NCBI GenBank assembly: GCA_003255065.1
Contig: QAOA01001448.1
Coordinates: forward strand, 351,533 to 415,532
Direction: 5' to 3'
DNA: 64,000 nt
From: Cercis canadensis
Taxonomy: Eukaryota; Streptophyta; Magnoliopsida; Fabales; Fabaceae
Shown: positions 36,365-48,134 of the stretch, one piece after another
How the letters are laid out: every line of letters starts with the position of its first letter
Numbering within the stretch: position 1 is the stretch's first letter
Made by a program: the position numbers and the translations under genes
Notes under the pieces: model-generated
Databases searched by the model: none
What the model saw: the letters and a program-made list of their open reading frames with translations, nothing else
What the model was told of the DNA's origin: nothing

Positions 36365-39047
36365 TTCTGTCTATCTTTCTGAGGAATTGACAAGAAACAT
36401 CATGTCACAAGAAAAGAAGCTGATTTTGAGCTTCAATCATGATTCATGAACTCATTTATGTTCTGATTGAAAAAGATTCATTCAGATATAGGTTTTTCAT
36501 ATTTCCTTCTAAACTTGACTGCCCTTTTTCACTCATTTGTCCTGTATCTGGAAGTCACATGATCACACAGCAGATGTAGTGTATATAACTGTATTCTCGC
36601 CGTGTAAAACCATTTTTGCCAAAGGTGAGAAGAAGCGAGTGCCGAGTCAAAATAGTCCAATTTGCTTAAGTACTCTAAAGCGTTTCAATCAAGCCTGCAA
36701 TTTTCAATCCCGTTAACTCTACATCTCCCAGTGTCAAAGTCCAGCACGCTTGATTAAGCCATAAGCCCATTAACCTCTTAAAACTGGTTAGTAGTTACAA
36801 GTAGCATTACAATTTACAACTTGCTCAGAACAGAACCACAGTGGAAAAGGCAGCAAATTTTACAAATTGAAAGTGAAATTAAAGATTATGAAAAAGATAT
36901 AGTTGAAAATTTGAAGGAGAAAGAGGGATGAGGGAGAGGGTACCTCAGAGAGGTTTCCTTTCCTCGTCTCAGGCAGTGCTCTGACCCACTTTAACGCAGA
37001 TCAGATCTGTAAGAGAAATAATTTGAGTTAGGTTTGTTATGAGAGAGGGAATGGAATATTCGATCATGGAGTAATGCACCAGATTTTTTAATTTGCCTTG
37101 CCTTACAGTTTTCTTTCTTACACCACAAATGACAAAAGGAAAGCACAACTTATTCCCAGTTTCTTCTGCAGATTCTATGATGCTTGTGGGTAGTGCTCCT
37201 CCTTCCAAACAGGTCAAACTTTGATTCACCCAATACTAGAGTTAATCACGACGGGACAGAGAAAACGAAAATGGCCGATCTGAGTCGGTGACAAAATTCG
37301 ATTCCGAATCGGAGCGACGTCGTTGCCTGGTATGGCTATTTTCGTCATTGGAGGACCTTTTTTTAAATAAAAAAAAAATTCTACAAAATTTAAATTTCCT
37401 TATGGGNTTTCCTTATGAGAGGATTTCTCCACATTCCTAGCGATTAGCGAACAACGTTGGACGACTCATGGTGATGTCGTTTGCGTGTCGGGCTGGGCCG
37501 GGCTTATTCAAATATGAAGGCCGAAGCTGGAGAGTATGTTTTGGTGCCTAGTAGTAAAGTTCCATGCCTCATGGCAGAAAAAAAAAAAGGTCCATTCCCA
37601 CATTTTAATTGAATTTAAAAATATATAATCTTTATAACTATTATTATAAAAATATCACTAAATGTTTAAAAATATTTTATAAAAGACCAAGAATAAAACT
37701 TTTAATCTTAATAATAATTACTTTTTTGCCAATTTTTAAGTTTAAGTCTTTAGAAAATAAATACTTATAAAAGTATGAAAGTTTCTATTTCTCTTATTTG
37801 TTAAGTACATGGCTCAACACTAAATGAATTTTTCTATATTTACTTTATAAAGGGGAAGAGAGAGAGAGAGAGAGAAAACAAGAAATATTGAATTGCACTA
37901 GATTTACAAAAATCTGTAATCGTTTAACTTGGTACTTGTCAGGAAATATAAGCTTGGACTCTGATACATACTAATGAAGAAGGGTATTAATCACAAGTAA
38001 TTAACAACTCTATTAACTCCATTTCAAAAACCTATTGGTGATGTACTGATAGAGGGTGGGTGTGTGAAGAGGCTAAATATTGAATATTGGTAGCCTTATA
38101 TAATATAATTAGGCTGTTCAAAACTTAAACCAACTTATCAAATCGAGCAATTCAACCTAAATCAAATTAATTAATTGATTTAGTTTAAATTTTTATATGA
38201 ATTAGGTTGGGTTGAAAACTTTTAGTAAATATTGGGTTAGCAAATATAATAAATCAATTTAATATAACACAACACAATTATTTACTAAAAATATATTATA
38301 TAATATATAAAATATATCACCATAAAATTAAAATTTGAAACCATTTAAATTCTTATCTATCTTTTTTAATTGTGACTCTTTTGATTTTAATCTATCTTTA
38401 CATGTGAAACTCTTAGATATTCTCTAGCACAAATACCTCTCTATTGATTCTCTTTCATTCTGTCATTCTCTATGCAAAACACTCAATATGGTTGGAACTT
38501 AAATATAATAAAATATGAAAACACTTTTCACTAATAAATTAAAATATGAAATTTATTTTACAATCTTTGGAGAACTTTGTTTTTTGAATATATCCTTGAA
38601 GCACAGAGGCAATTAGTTGGCAATCGAATATGCTTGGCATTTAATAATTAACTAATTTTATTTGATTCGTAACCCCGGACTTAGGTTGAGATAATTGGCT
38701 CATTTTCTTTAGTTCATTATCCACTTTCAATTCCTTTCACCATCTCACAATATTTAGTCCATAATTGTAGATCCGTGAAACTGAAACTGCAGCCAAGTGT
38801 TGGCAATCAGTTAAATACGATCTGATATTTATTTTGGTAGCACTGCTACAACACACGTACGTATAAATTTAGATATGAAAGAGAACGTATCATTATCATA
38901 TTGGTAACAAGTAGATGAAGCAACTCAGAGTCGAATAGCATTGTTCCTACAGACTGAAAACACTACTACATAGAAACACAATTAATAGAGGTGATGAGAA
39001 CAAGGTACACAAGATAAGTAACTAGTAACTAGGGAGGGTTCTCTTCT
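36365..39047. other. Hel2-like gene leader/promoter and AT-rich spacer
   Basis: 36944 to about 37280 is probably the first, untranslated exon and promoter of the Hel2-like gene on the minus strand. The rest to 39047 is AT-rich with no gene. An N at 37407 lies between two copies of tttccttatg, and a GA microsatellite is at 37857-37875. Around 38105-38290 the sequence has repeated caacc/ggttggg words that look like a worn transposon remnant, not assignable. Confidence 0.5.
37857..37875. repeat. (GA)n microsatellite
   Basis: A pure GA run of about nine units in spacer DNA. Confidence 0.9.
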
Positions 39048-39335
39048 CTATGGAAATGGAGCTGCTGGTACTGGTGGATTAGTTTTGAGTGGAAAGGAGG
39101 GAGAACAGCCACCAGGGAAAGTGCAAAATCCTGACGGGCCAAATACAACGCCACTAAACCCAGTGCCAGTGGGGCTTGGAAATACTCCACCAATGCCTCC
39201 AACGTAGTTCTCAGGATGATCAACTTCACCCTTCTCCTTGCTCTTCACTATCCTTCCTCCTTCAACGTCTGTTGCAAGTGCAAGGGCCATCACCACAATG
39301 CCCAAAATCACCAACACCTTGCTAATTCTCTCCAT
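39048..39335 (-). CDS. small secreted Gly/Pro-rich protein, putative cell-wall protein
   Basis: A single exon of 95 residues. It has a clear signal peptide (MERISKVLVILGIVVMALAL, cleavage probably after about residue 22-26), then a charged stretch (KSKEKGEVDHPENYVGG) and a Gly/Phe/Pro-rich tail with FGPSGFCTFPGGC, giving two cysteines. The layout resembles small plant proteins annotated as putative cell-wall proteins (At2g20870-like). Biochemical function is unknown. I chose the ATG at 39335 because the longer frame from 39401 would translate a CT microsatellite into Glu-Arg repeats before the signal peptide. A TATA-like tttaaatag lies near 39438-39446 on the minus strand. Confidence 0.8.
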   Translation of the reverse strand: MERISKVLVILGIVVMALALATDVEGGRIVKSKEKGEVDHPENYVGGIGGVFPSPTGTGFSGVVFGPSGFCTFPGGCSPSFPLKTNPPVPAAPFP

Positions 39336-39345
39336 CTCAATCTCC

Positions 39346-39370
39346 CTCTCTCTCTCTCTCTCTCTCTCTC
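39346..39370. repeat. (CT)n microsatellite in the leader of the cell-wall protein gene
   Basis: A 25-base CT run on the plus strand, GA in gene direction, 10 bp before the chosen start codon. GA-rich leaders can bind GAGA-type factors; the main consequence here is ambiguity about the start. Confidence 0.9.
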
Positions 39371-39449
39371 CCTCTATGTGAATTGTGATTGTGAAGATCA
39401 CTGCCAGTTCCCTCCCTTCTTATAACACCAAGCTTTTCTATTTAAAGCA

Positions 39450-40317
39450 AAAAAACCCTTGACACCATTCCAAAATTTAATGACATATTTTAAGGGGAAA
39501 AAAATTACCCCATGCCATCCATTTAATCAATTACCAACAGAAACGAAATTACTCAAATCTCCTTGTCGTGTGCACATCTTTAATATCAAAAATCAAATCA
39601 CACCCTTAAATTGGGGGTAACCATGTATTTTTCTACCGCCATTGTGAGTCAAAAACGTGGGCTGGAACTTTTTAGATGGATTTACTCTTACCGGTGTGGA
39701 ATTTATGAGAAGCCCAACTAACGGAAAGGTGAAAAGTTGATAGGGCCCTTAAAAATCTTTGGACGCTGACACAGGAATTAAATAGTTTTCCAAGTTCTTG
39801 TACTGAGTCTCCACCAACTCGTGCATCTACCCTTCCGAATCTCCGATGCATTTCCATACTAGGCAGCTCAGCAGTAATGAGTAATGACTGCTTCTGTCGC
39901 CAAAAATTTGGATAATTTAACGTGTTCGTATAAGCTGAAAAACGTTCTGAATTTGTAATATAGGCACAGAACACTGATTAAGCAAAGCATTTACTGAATT
40001 CACCCAATTTGCATAACGCTGTTAGGAATACGTAAAATACAAGTTCCCTCAATAAACCAAGTTAATTAAAGTAAAATTGCAAAGGTAGGATCGGGTAATT
40101 TCTGGTTCTCACAGAAATAAAAATCCTTCATCAACGTTTATCCAAAATGTCATCCATTAATATCCAAAGGCCTTAATTTTTATAATCTTGAGGACCAGGT
40201 ATTTCAAATTATTTCATTAGTATACAAATAATAGATTTACAATTGAATGCAATTAAAGAACAACATAATGGAAAAGTACAAAACAAATAATTCCAAGTTG
40301 AACTTGTTGTGGTGATT
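39450..40317. other. spacer
   Basis: No gene seen. The open frame at 39672-39974 (-) has no recognisable motif. From 40072 the sequence is part of the 1.38-kb duplicated block. Confidence 0.5.
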
Positions 40318-40828
40318 CTAATATTCTAATTCACAGAATGGCAATTCAATGGAACCCAGTTTGACCATAGCAGCAGCAAACTTGTTAGCCCAAGCTGAGC
40401 CATTGGTCCTTACAATCCCATCAGTGGAAGGGCTGCTCAAAAGGGTCTGATCAGATGTCAACAACCCACGATGGTTCTTCAAATTTATGTAATACATATT
40501 ATCTAGTCTCTTTGGCGTGAGAATGTCAAGTGGCACTGTTGGGTCATTTCCAGAACCAGAATTTGATGGTGGTGGACACTTTCTATGGAAGAGTCTTGTG
40601 TGTGTGTGGCATTGAAGGAGTATAAGCGGCTTGTGAAAGCAGAACAATAAGAAACCCCAATAGAATGTGACCCAAATAGGGTCACCATTTTATTTACACT
40701 AAGACCCTTTATCTTCTAGTTGTTTGGCATTGAAGAAAGGCGAGAATGTCTGCACATGATACAGTGTGTGGGCATTTTGCCTCTAGCTCTGCTTTTGCCT
40801 CATCAATTACTTCGAACCCTCTTAATTG
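40318..40828 (-). pseudogene. class III peroxidase remnant, copy 1
   Basis: In gene order the minus strand shows [18 protein letters not shown] and SCADILA, then a large loss, FNAKQLED, a frameshift, [20 protein letters not shown] (the proximal-histidine heme motif), a second frameshift with about ten residues missing, then [19 protein letters not shown] and NHRGLLTSDQTLLSSPSTDG, ending early at KLGSIELPFCELEY-stop. These are ordered blocks of a secreted plant peroxidase. The first exons with the distal histidine are absent, so no enzyme can be made. Confidence 0.88.
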
Positions 40829-40898
40829 TTTTTGGGGGCACATGCCCATTGTGATTAATGAAGAAAAATATCAAAACAAAGAAAAAATTTACATCTGT

Positions 40899-40972
40899 GG
40901 TCCCGTAGCTCAGTTGGTTAGAGCGTTGGTCTTATGAGCCGAAGGTCGCGGGTTCGAGCCCCGCCGGGACCA
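40899..40972 (+). tRNA. tRNA, anticodon reads UAU (Ile), copy 1
   Basis: A complete 74-nt cloverleaf: acceptor GGTCCCG/CGGGACC, D arm GCTC-AGTTGGTTA-GAGC, anticodon stem TTGGT/GCCGA with loop CTTATGA, T arm GCGGG-TTCGAGC-CCCGC, discriminator A, followed by TTTTT. The loop centres on TAT, giving Ile for AUA codons. G at position 37 is odd, since tRNAs with U36 normally have A37, so identity is slightly uncertain. No intron. Confidence 0.85.
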
Positions 40973-41697
40973 TTTTTAAATTTTATTAATGAAAATAAAA
41001 TAAGGCAAACAAAAAGTGAACACTTTTTTACCAATTTTAACATAAACTTTTTCATACGTTAAGACTTTAACGTATAAATGAAAAATACATAGCTGCCACC
41101 CTAAAGACCTCGTGGAAGTGAAGTGAATTAACATCCGATGCAGCAAGTCTTTTTTAAAGTAATGATATTTTTTTAATTGAACGCCGTTTTGAGTATACAT
41201 TAAGCTTCATGAATCATGACCGTCTAAGATAAGAAAGTTAAGAAAATACGATTTTGCTTTATCATGTATGTAAATATTTACCAAAAATTAGTATACACAG
41301 AAAATACAATATTCCACTATCCTATTATGTTCTGTAAATACCCCTTATTAGTTGAAAAGGGAGACCATCCCATAGCTTTTACTAAGGTTCAATTTTACCC
41401 TAAATTTTCACAATAGGATTAGCACCCAAAAATAGAAACGCATTTTTTTTNTAAAATTGCAAAGGTAGGATCGGGTAATTTCTGGTTCTCACAGAAATAA
41501 AAATCCTTCATCAACGTTTATCCAAAATGTCATCCATTAATATCCAAAGGCCTTAATTTTTATAATCTTGAGGACCAGGTATTTCAAATTATTTCATTAG
41601 TATACAAATAATAGATTTACAATTGAATGCAATTAAAGAACAACATAATGGAAAAGTACAAAACAAATAATTCCAAGTTGAACTTGTTGTGGTGATT

Positions 41698-42208
41698 CTA
41701 ATATTCTAATTCACAGAATGGCAATTCAATGGAACCCAGTTTGACCATAGCAGCAGCAAACTTGTTAGCCCAAGCTGAGCCATTGGTCCTTACAATCCCA
41801 TCAGTGGAAGGGCTGCTCAAAAGGGTCTGATCAGATGTCAACAACCCACGATGGTTCTTCAAATTTATGTAATACATATTATCTAGTCTCTTTGGCGTGA
41901 GAATGTCAAGTGGCACTGTTGGGTCATTTCCAGAACCAGAATTTGATGGTGGTGGACACTTTCTATGGAAGAGTCTTGTGTGTGTGTGGCATTGAAGGAG
42001 TATAAGCGGCTTGTGAAAGCAGAACAATAAGAAACCCCAATAGAATGTGACCCAGATAGGGTCACCATTTTATTTACACTAAGACCCTTTATCTTCTAGT
42101 TGTTTGGCATTGAAGAAAGGCGAGAATGTCTGCACATGATACAGTGTGTGGGCATTTTGCTTCTAGCTCTGCTTTTGCCTCATCAATTACTTCGAACCCT
42201 CTTAATTG
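41698..42208 (-). pseudogene. class III peroxidase remnant, copy 2
   Basis: Identical to the fragment at 40318-40828 apart from two substitutions. One restores the usual Ser in the heme motif ([12 protein letters not shown] instead of [12 protein letters not shown]). All disabling breaks are shared with copy 1, so the gene was dead before the copies separated, or the copies are alleles. Confidence 0.86.
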
Positions 42209-42278
42209 TTTTTGGGGGCACATGCCCATTGTGATTAATGAAGAAAAATATTAAAACAAAGAAAAAATTTACATCTGT

Positions 42279-42352
42279 GGTCCCGTAGCTCAGTTGGTTA
42301 GAGCGTTGGTCTTATGAGCCGAAGGTCGCGGGTTCGAGCCCCGCCGGGACCA
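42279..42352 (+). tRNA. tRNA, anticodon reads UAU (Ile), copy 2
   Basis: Base-for-base identical to the tRNA at 40899-40972, including the unusual G37 and the TTTTT terminator. It may be the same gene represented twice by the assembly. Confidence 0.8.
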
Positions 42353-42830
42353 TTTTTAAATTTTATTAATGAAAATAAAATAAGGCAAACAAAAAGTGAA
42401 CACTTTTTTACCAATTTTAACATAAACTTTTTCATACGTTAAGACTTTAACGTATAAATGAAAAATACATAGCTGCCACCCTAAAGACCTCGTGGAAGTG
42501 AAGTGAATTAACATCCGATGCAGCAAGTCTTTTTTAAATTAATGATATTTTTTTAATTGAACGCCGTTTTGAGTATACATTAAGCTTCATGAATCATGAC
42601 CGTTTAAGATAAGAAAGTTAAGAAAATACGATTTTGCTTCATCATGTATGTAAATATTTACCAAAAATTAGTATACACAGAAAATACAATATTCCACTAT
42701 CCTATTATGTTCTGTAAATACCCCTTATTAGTTGAAAAGGGAGACCATCCCATAGCTTTTACTAAGGTTCAATTTTACCCTAAATTTTCACAATAGGATT
42801 AGCACCCAAAAATAGAAACGCATTTTTTTT

Positions 42831-43207
42831 CGCTAAAATGCCATGGCTGAACTACAGAAATCGCAGATCTGTCCTTGATCCCAACACAAAGATCTACAGA
42901 AGGGGGACAAAAACATGTAACTTAACTTCTTCAAAAAAGTCCTCAGCTAAAATTACATTTTCCACATTATTTTTTGGAAATTAACAATGTTATGGCTATA
43001 CCATGATCACAATAAAACAGTAACATCAACCCCCGGGAAAAGAGAAGGGGGCGGGGGGATAAAAAAAGATAACAATTCCAGCATCGTATTCAATTCCTTA
43101 TTTGGCTTGACACTGAGTTATATACATGAACACACCGCCGAATCAACTTCTGCATTGAAATATGTTGATAGTAATGAAAGGGATGGGGCAGGGGGAACAA
43201 TTCTGGT
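42831..43207. other. 3' UTR of ATP-citrate lyase and short spacer
   Basis: No separate gene. The part next to 43207 is the likely 3' UTR of the minus-strand ATP-citrate lyase gene. Confidence 0.6.
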
Positions 43208-46200
43208 TTACGCTTCAGACATGATGTAATCAATAGCTTGTTTGCAGATACCAGTCATCGTGGCCTCCGGCCCATACACCTGAAACCACAAGATTAAAAC
43301 AATGTCACAAGCCATAATAATAATCATACAGAACGCGAAGGAATTTCGCATTTCGGTTTCGACCCTCAATATCGCATAACAGAATTTATTTAAGAAACGA
43401 AAAGAAAAGAAACATTTCTGTACAGCTATAATGTTGGTTATAAGAACATTTCCATTAGCACGGACTACTGTACAAACATCCACTTGTCCTGCTTGAAGAT
43501 CCTTCAGGATTATTGCCAACGTCTTGGCACTAAGAAGTAACAAGTAACGAGGTTTCAGAATAATCTACACCACTTATGAGCACCTTTTGACTAAAAACCA
43601 AAAGCATTAAGCAATGGGTGTTACAGGACCATTGTCCAGAAAGTTACTAGTTGGCACTTGGCAGTTGCCTTCTATGCAGTAAGCATTTGCACATATTGAT
43701 GTCCCATGTGATTGCGAGATTAGCCAAAAGAGATTATAATCATTACCTGAATTGGTACTCCCAGTTCCTCCCCCAATGCACGCATCTTCGCTAAACCAGT
43801 CTGATAGTTTGGACCACCTCTTCTAACATAGATGTTCATTCTTGCTGCTTTAAGCTTTGATTCCTGAAGGAGAATGCGGGGAATTAATTGGTAACTGACA
43901 AAATACCAGCTTGAAGTGCAACAAGAATCTATAATAAAAACACACCTTTTCTCTCAAAGCTCGAATAATCCCACTGAAAGTGGCAGCAACGTCAGTAAAG
44001 TTTGCAATGCCGCCTCCAATAAGAAGGGCTCTCGTACGACCATCTGGATTTGCAGTTGCACACTGGAAAATAATCAAAGTTACAATATTCATAAATGATC
44101 TAAGTTGGTGAAGCCACTAGCTATGTCAATAGTGAAACTTAAGTTACAGAAAAGAGATAAGAAAAGTTTTATGATCTTTACATCCAATACAACTCTAGCA
44201 TACTGCAACACCTCCTCCTCGTTTGGAGCTCCACTATACTCAGCATAGTTGCCAAGTTCTGATGCATAGCCTAAATCTCCAACCTAGTAAATATAAGGTA
44301 AGACTAAGTCACCGTGATAACAACTAAGAGCTAACCTTATAATAATCACTGCTGGAGGTGCCTCCTTAGTCACATTTTGGGCCAGATATATGTGTGTGTG
44401 TGTGTGTGCACGCGCGTGTGTCAAAATAGGCTATAACATGGGGTAGATCGGAATGCATCCATAAACATGACAACTTACGGTATCAGCATAAATAACACTG
44501 GCACCACCTCCAGCTACCATTGTCCAGATTCGTCCTTTTGGGTTCAACACCGTGAATTTCAAAGATGCACTTGTCTGTGATATGTGTACAGGATTTTGTT
44601 AGCAAATTCTATATGAGGGATAATTCCAATTTTTAATATTGAAACAGAAAATTTTAATTGAAACAAGGAGCACCATAAGCTATCAAGGCAAGTTCTAGGG
44701 CTTAATACAAATTATCTATTCTACCATTTATCCCCATGAACAATCTCTCTCTTTTTTTTTTTAAAATAATTTTTACTACCTTAATAGGGAAGATTTCAAT
44801 TCAAGATTCATCGTAGGTGAAGATGTTGGAGAACTGTGCTCCAAATTTTATCAGAAAGCTGATGGAAAATACTTAGAAGTTTGATAACATTTTGAAAAAA
44901 TTTAAGATCTTTCCCAACTCAAATGTACAAAAGCGGTTTGTAGTATACACGGTCCTGGGGATGCAGAAACATCACCCATATAAGAATTACGGTAACTAAT
45001 ATTCATATAAAATATACTGATGGAGAGAAAGAAAGACATATTCAGGAAACCTGTATCAGAGTTGGTGAGCACTTTGCAAGGATGTTATGTTCATCCTGCA
45101 GATTTGGCAGTGGAAAACAGGGGAGGAGCAGAATTTTCTTCGGTGACAGCATATCATATGCTAAAATCATTGCTATTTCTTAAAGGAAAAAATCCCTTGA
45201 AATATAATGGTTGTTGTGCCCTAGAGAGAAGGGAACTGTGGATCTATTACAAAGTCATAAGAGCAAAAATGCTCTATGCTGTTCAATTTCAAACTTTCAC
45301 TTTTTAAATAGAGAAGTCTACGGAGTGCCTACTGCCTAAAATTTTCTTAACATTCTTTAAATCAAGCAAGGCTCCATCAAGAAGCCATTCAGTTAAGAAT
45401 GTATCTTCCTAAAGAAGTAGATCCACAGAAATATCTCAGTTGCCAACTTTTGTTCTCTAAAGTTAAGCAGATGAAATGCAAATACCTTTTCATCCAAGGA
45501 ATGGATAAAGCTTTCTGCAGGACTCAGAACTCTTCCAAAAGGCAATGGAAACTCGATACTAGCCCACCTGAATGCATGACAACATATTGATAAAATAACA
45601 GTCAGTTATATGCATTAATTGCCCAATCTCCTTCATATTGAACATTCCGAGCATCAATATTAAAGGATTATACTTCTTGAAGTTCTTGAATGCGGCAGTG
45701 TCATCCAATTCTCCCCTCATATCCAATGGATACGGCTTCTCATTCACCAGTGTAAATGGATTCATCTCTAGGAAACTGAAGTCCAGATCTATGAAAAGAA
45801 AAAAGGGGTTGGGTGGGGGTTAGACATGAAGAAACCCTTTCTTACGTGAAACAGATTATTGGTTTTGTTCCCATATCATAATTGAAATATTTAATTATAT
45901 TCATAACTCCCTTTTAACTTGAGCATAATTTGACAAATTAAAAAAAATTCTTAAACATGATTTTTTCTCCCTCGCCATACTATCCCAGAGTTCATATTAT
46001 GCCTCAGGTTCCAGGTAATGGCAGTGTACAATAGTTTTCAAAGCTTATTAATTGCATACCTTGAAAGACAGCAAACACGCCAATTATGAAATCACCAATT
46101 TTGGCCCGAACCTAAGAAATTAAAGGAAGAATAAGCATTTTCTAAATGAAAGCATGCATTATACTAATATTGCAAGTGTGAAACTGAAATCTGTGAATAA

Positions 46201-48134
46201 GGTTCAGAGAGTGGGCCTTAAATGGGCCCATATTATGCAGTGTATAAAGACAGCCCATTACCTGCCCATAATAGGCATAATAGAAATTATTTAATTTGGT
46301 CAAATATACCTTTAAAGTGAGAGCAATTCTAGAGTTTTAACATATATAATTTCCAGTTTTCTGAATGGTCAACATATAACAAGTTCCTATGCAGATACAG
46401 AGGAAACTAAGGTAAAAAAATACTCACCTCCAAAGGAAGTGTAGCTGTTAATGGAGCACATGCCTCAAGTGTCATAGTTTTCTCTGTTGGAAGGAATATA
46501 GTTTTAACCTGTATTAAAAGAAATAATAAATCTTTATGTTAGTAATCATATATATGTCTGCATTTGCAGCATGGTAGCAAAACATGGTAAAAAACAGTGG
46601 CACTGCAAATGGCATAGTGACACAAATTAACTATATGTCAATACCTTATCCCAGTTCTCTTCAATTTCTATGCCCCCACATTCTGAGAAGCTGATGGTAC
46701 AGCCCAGCCTCTCAGAGATAATTGAGAGGTAATACTCTTGGTCATGAGGAACAAATGGTTCAACAATGAATGTTGTTATAGGTGCCTTGCAACCACCCAT
46801 CTCAACCTAAGATAATCAATACAAAGTTCAGGCAGATGAAATTAAACAACCAACAATCAAGACTTTCCACCATATTCTTTTTCACCAATCACCTCAACAC
46901 CAAGGCGTGCTTTCACAAACTCTGCTACTTGGGCTTGATCTAAATTCAGAGCCACTAAACCACTCTTTCCACGCTTTCCAAATAACATATCAGGCTTCAC
47001 AACCAATTTTGTGGATGAAAGCCATGGTTCTTGGTTTGTCAACTCAGTGAAATCTGTTGATTGTGTCACCTAATAATAACATAATCCAGTACACGGATCA
47101 GGGGATGAATTCACAACATAGACCTTTCAATAAATTCTGTGTGAGCTACTAAAAACCACATGTCAAAAGTTAAAAAGCGAAGGAAAAGTTATTAAAGATT
47201 TTCAAATGAAGGATGTGATGATATATCAATTAATAGAAAAGCTTGAAGCATTCAAAGATGCCTACAGAGGCAGATATTAGGACAAAGGCATTTTTATCTA
47301 TTAAATCAACCAAACGGATAAAAAGATGTATTAACAAAACTGCAGTCCTTAGAAAGACGTAAAGACTTTGCATCGCATTCTTATCATAGGAGATATCCAC
47401 TGTTTTTCACGCAGTACTTATGACACCATTTATCAATCATGTTTCATTATTATTTTTGCAATTTTATAGTTGTCCTTAGGGCCTTCCATTTCAACACAAA
47501 GGATGTAAATCAGCATACCATGAATGGCATAGAGTTCACATGCTTATCCTTAGTTCTGTTCCTTGAATGGGCTTTCCTTTTATAAATTAAAAGAGTGCAA
47601 ACAGACTCAATTATCGGAACTCTATTACATATATTCAGAAAGCAGCTCTACACATTTTACCACATGCTGATTGCGTGTACTAAGGTTCCACTGAAAATTT
47701 TTAATATCTATTTCGAAGTTAAATCATACAAAATCAATATCTTGATTCTTCCACAACTGTATGGTCGATACTTTAGGTTTATCAAATAGATTTTGCAGAG
47801 CAGTTAAGCATTCTTCCAGAGCTTCGAATGGTCAATTTTGCAACTATTATATCAGAAACCTAAAACGATGGCTACAATTGAATATAGATTTAAATGTCTC
47901 TTCAATACAAAACAAGTCATCAGAATTGCGAGTTTCAATTCCAACATCTGCGACATATTTTGAGCATGTTCGATGAAGGAATTGAAAAAAGGAAAAATAG
48001 CACAGTAAAGAGATTGGGATGGCGATTGTTCATGCCTGAGCGGATCGGATCTCAAGCTCAATGGCGGCGAGTCGTTTTAGGTGCTCTTTGAGAAGCCTCT
48101 TGGAGTCGTACTCCCTGATCTTCTTCCTCGCCAT
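43208..48134 (-). CDS. ACLA: ATP-citrate lyase subunit A (ACLA)
   Basis: Twelve exons in gene order: 48134-48036, 47069-46893, 46806-46645, 46508-46428, 46111-46060, 45788-45674, 45567-45486, 44574-44479, 44283-44182, 44062-43946, 43863-43747, 43279-43208. They join in frame to 423 residues, the standard plant ACLA length. Plants split ATP-citrate lyase into A and B subunits that together cleave citrate to cytosolic acetyl-CoA and oxaloacetate, feeding wax, flavonoid and sterol synthesis. The protein begins [20 protein letters not shown] and shows [20 protein letters not shown] (ATP-grasp), [49 protein letters not shown] and the succinyl-CoA-synthetase-like [18 protein letters not shown]. Intron 1 (966 bp) starts with GC rather than GT. 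The 44.6-45.5 kb intron holds an unrelated open frame. The partner subunit ACLB is not in the window. Confidence 0.96.
44391..44408. repeat. (TG)n microsatellite in an ACLA intron
   Basis: A TG run continuing into cacgcgcgtgtg, inside the intron between the exons ending at 44479 and 44283. Confidence 0.9.

Larger units (their letters stand above)
40072..42830. repeat. 1379-bp direct repeat joined by one N
   Basis: 40072-41450 is repeated at 41452-42830 with only six substitutions (about 0.4 %) and no indel. The copies meet at the N at 41451. Each carries one peroxidase remnant and one tRNA gene. The perfect abutment at an N and the very low divergence suggest unmerged contig overlap, for example two alleles, more than a true tandem duplication. 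Confidence 0.9.

Noticed and set aside
38105..38290. Possible hAT-like or other transposon remnant with caacc/ggttggg words
   Set aside because: No convincing terminal repeats or target duplication could be defined by eye.
45020..45307. 95-codon open frame in an ATP-citrate lyase intron
   Set aside because: It lies wholly inside an intron, opposite in strand, with no known motif.
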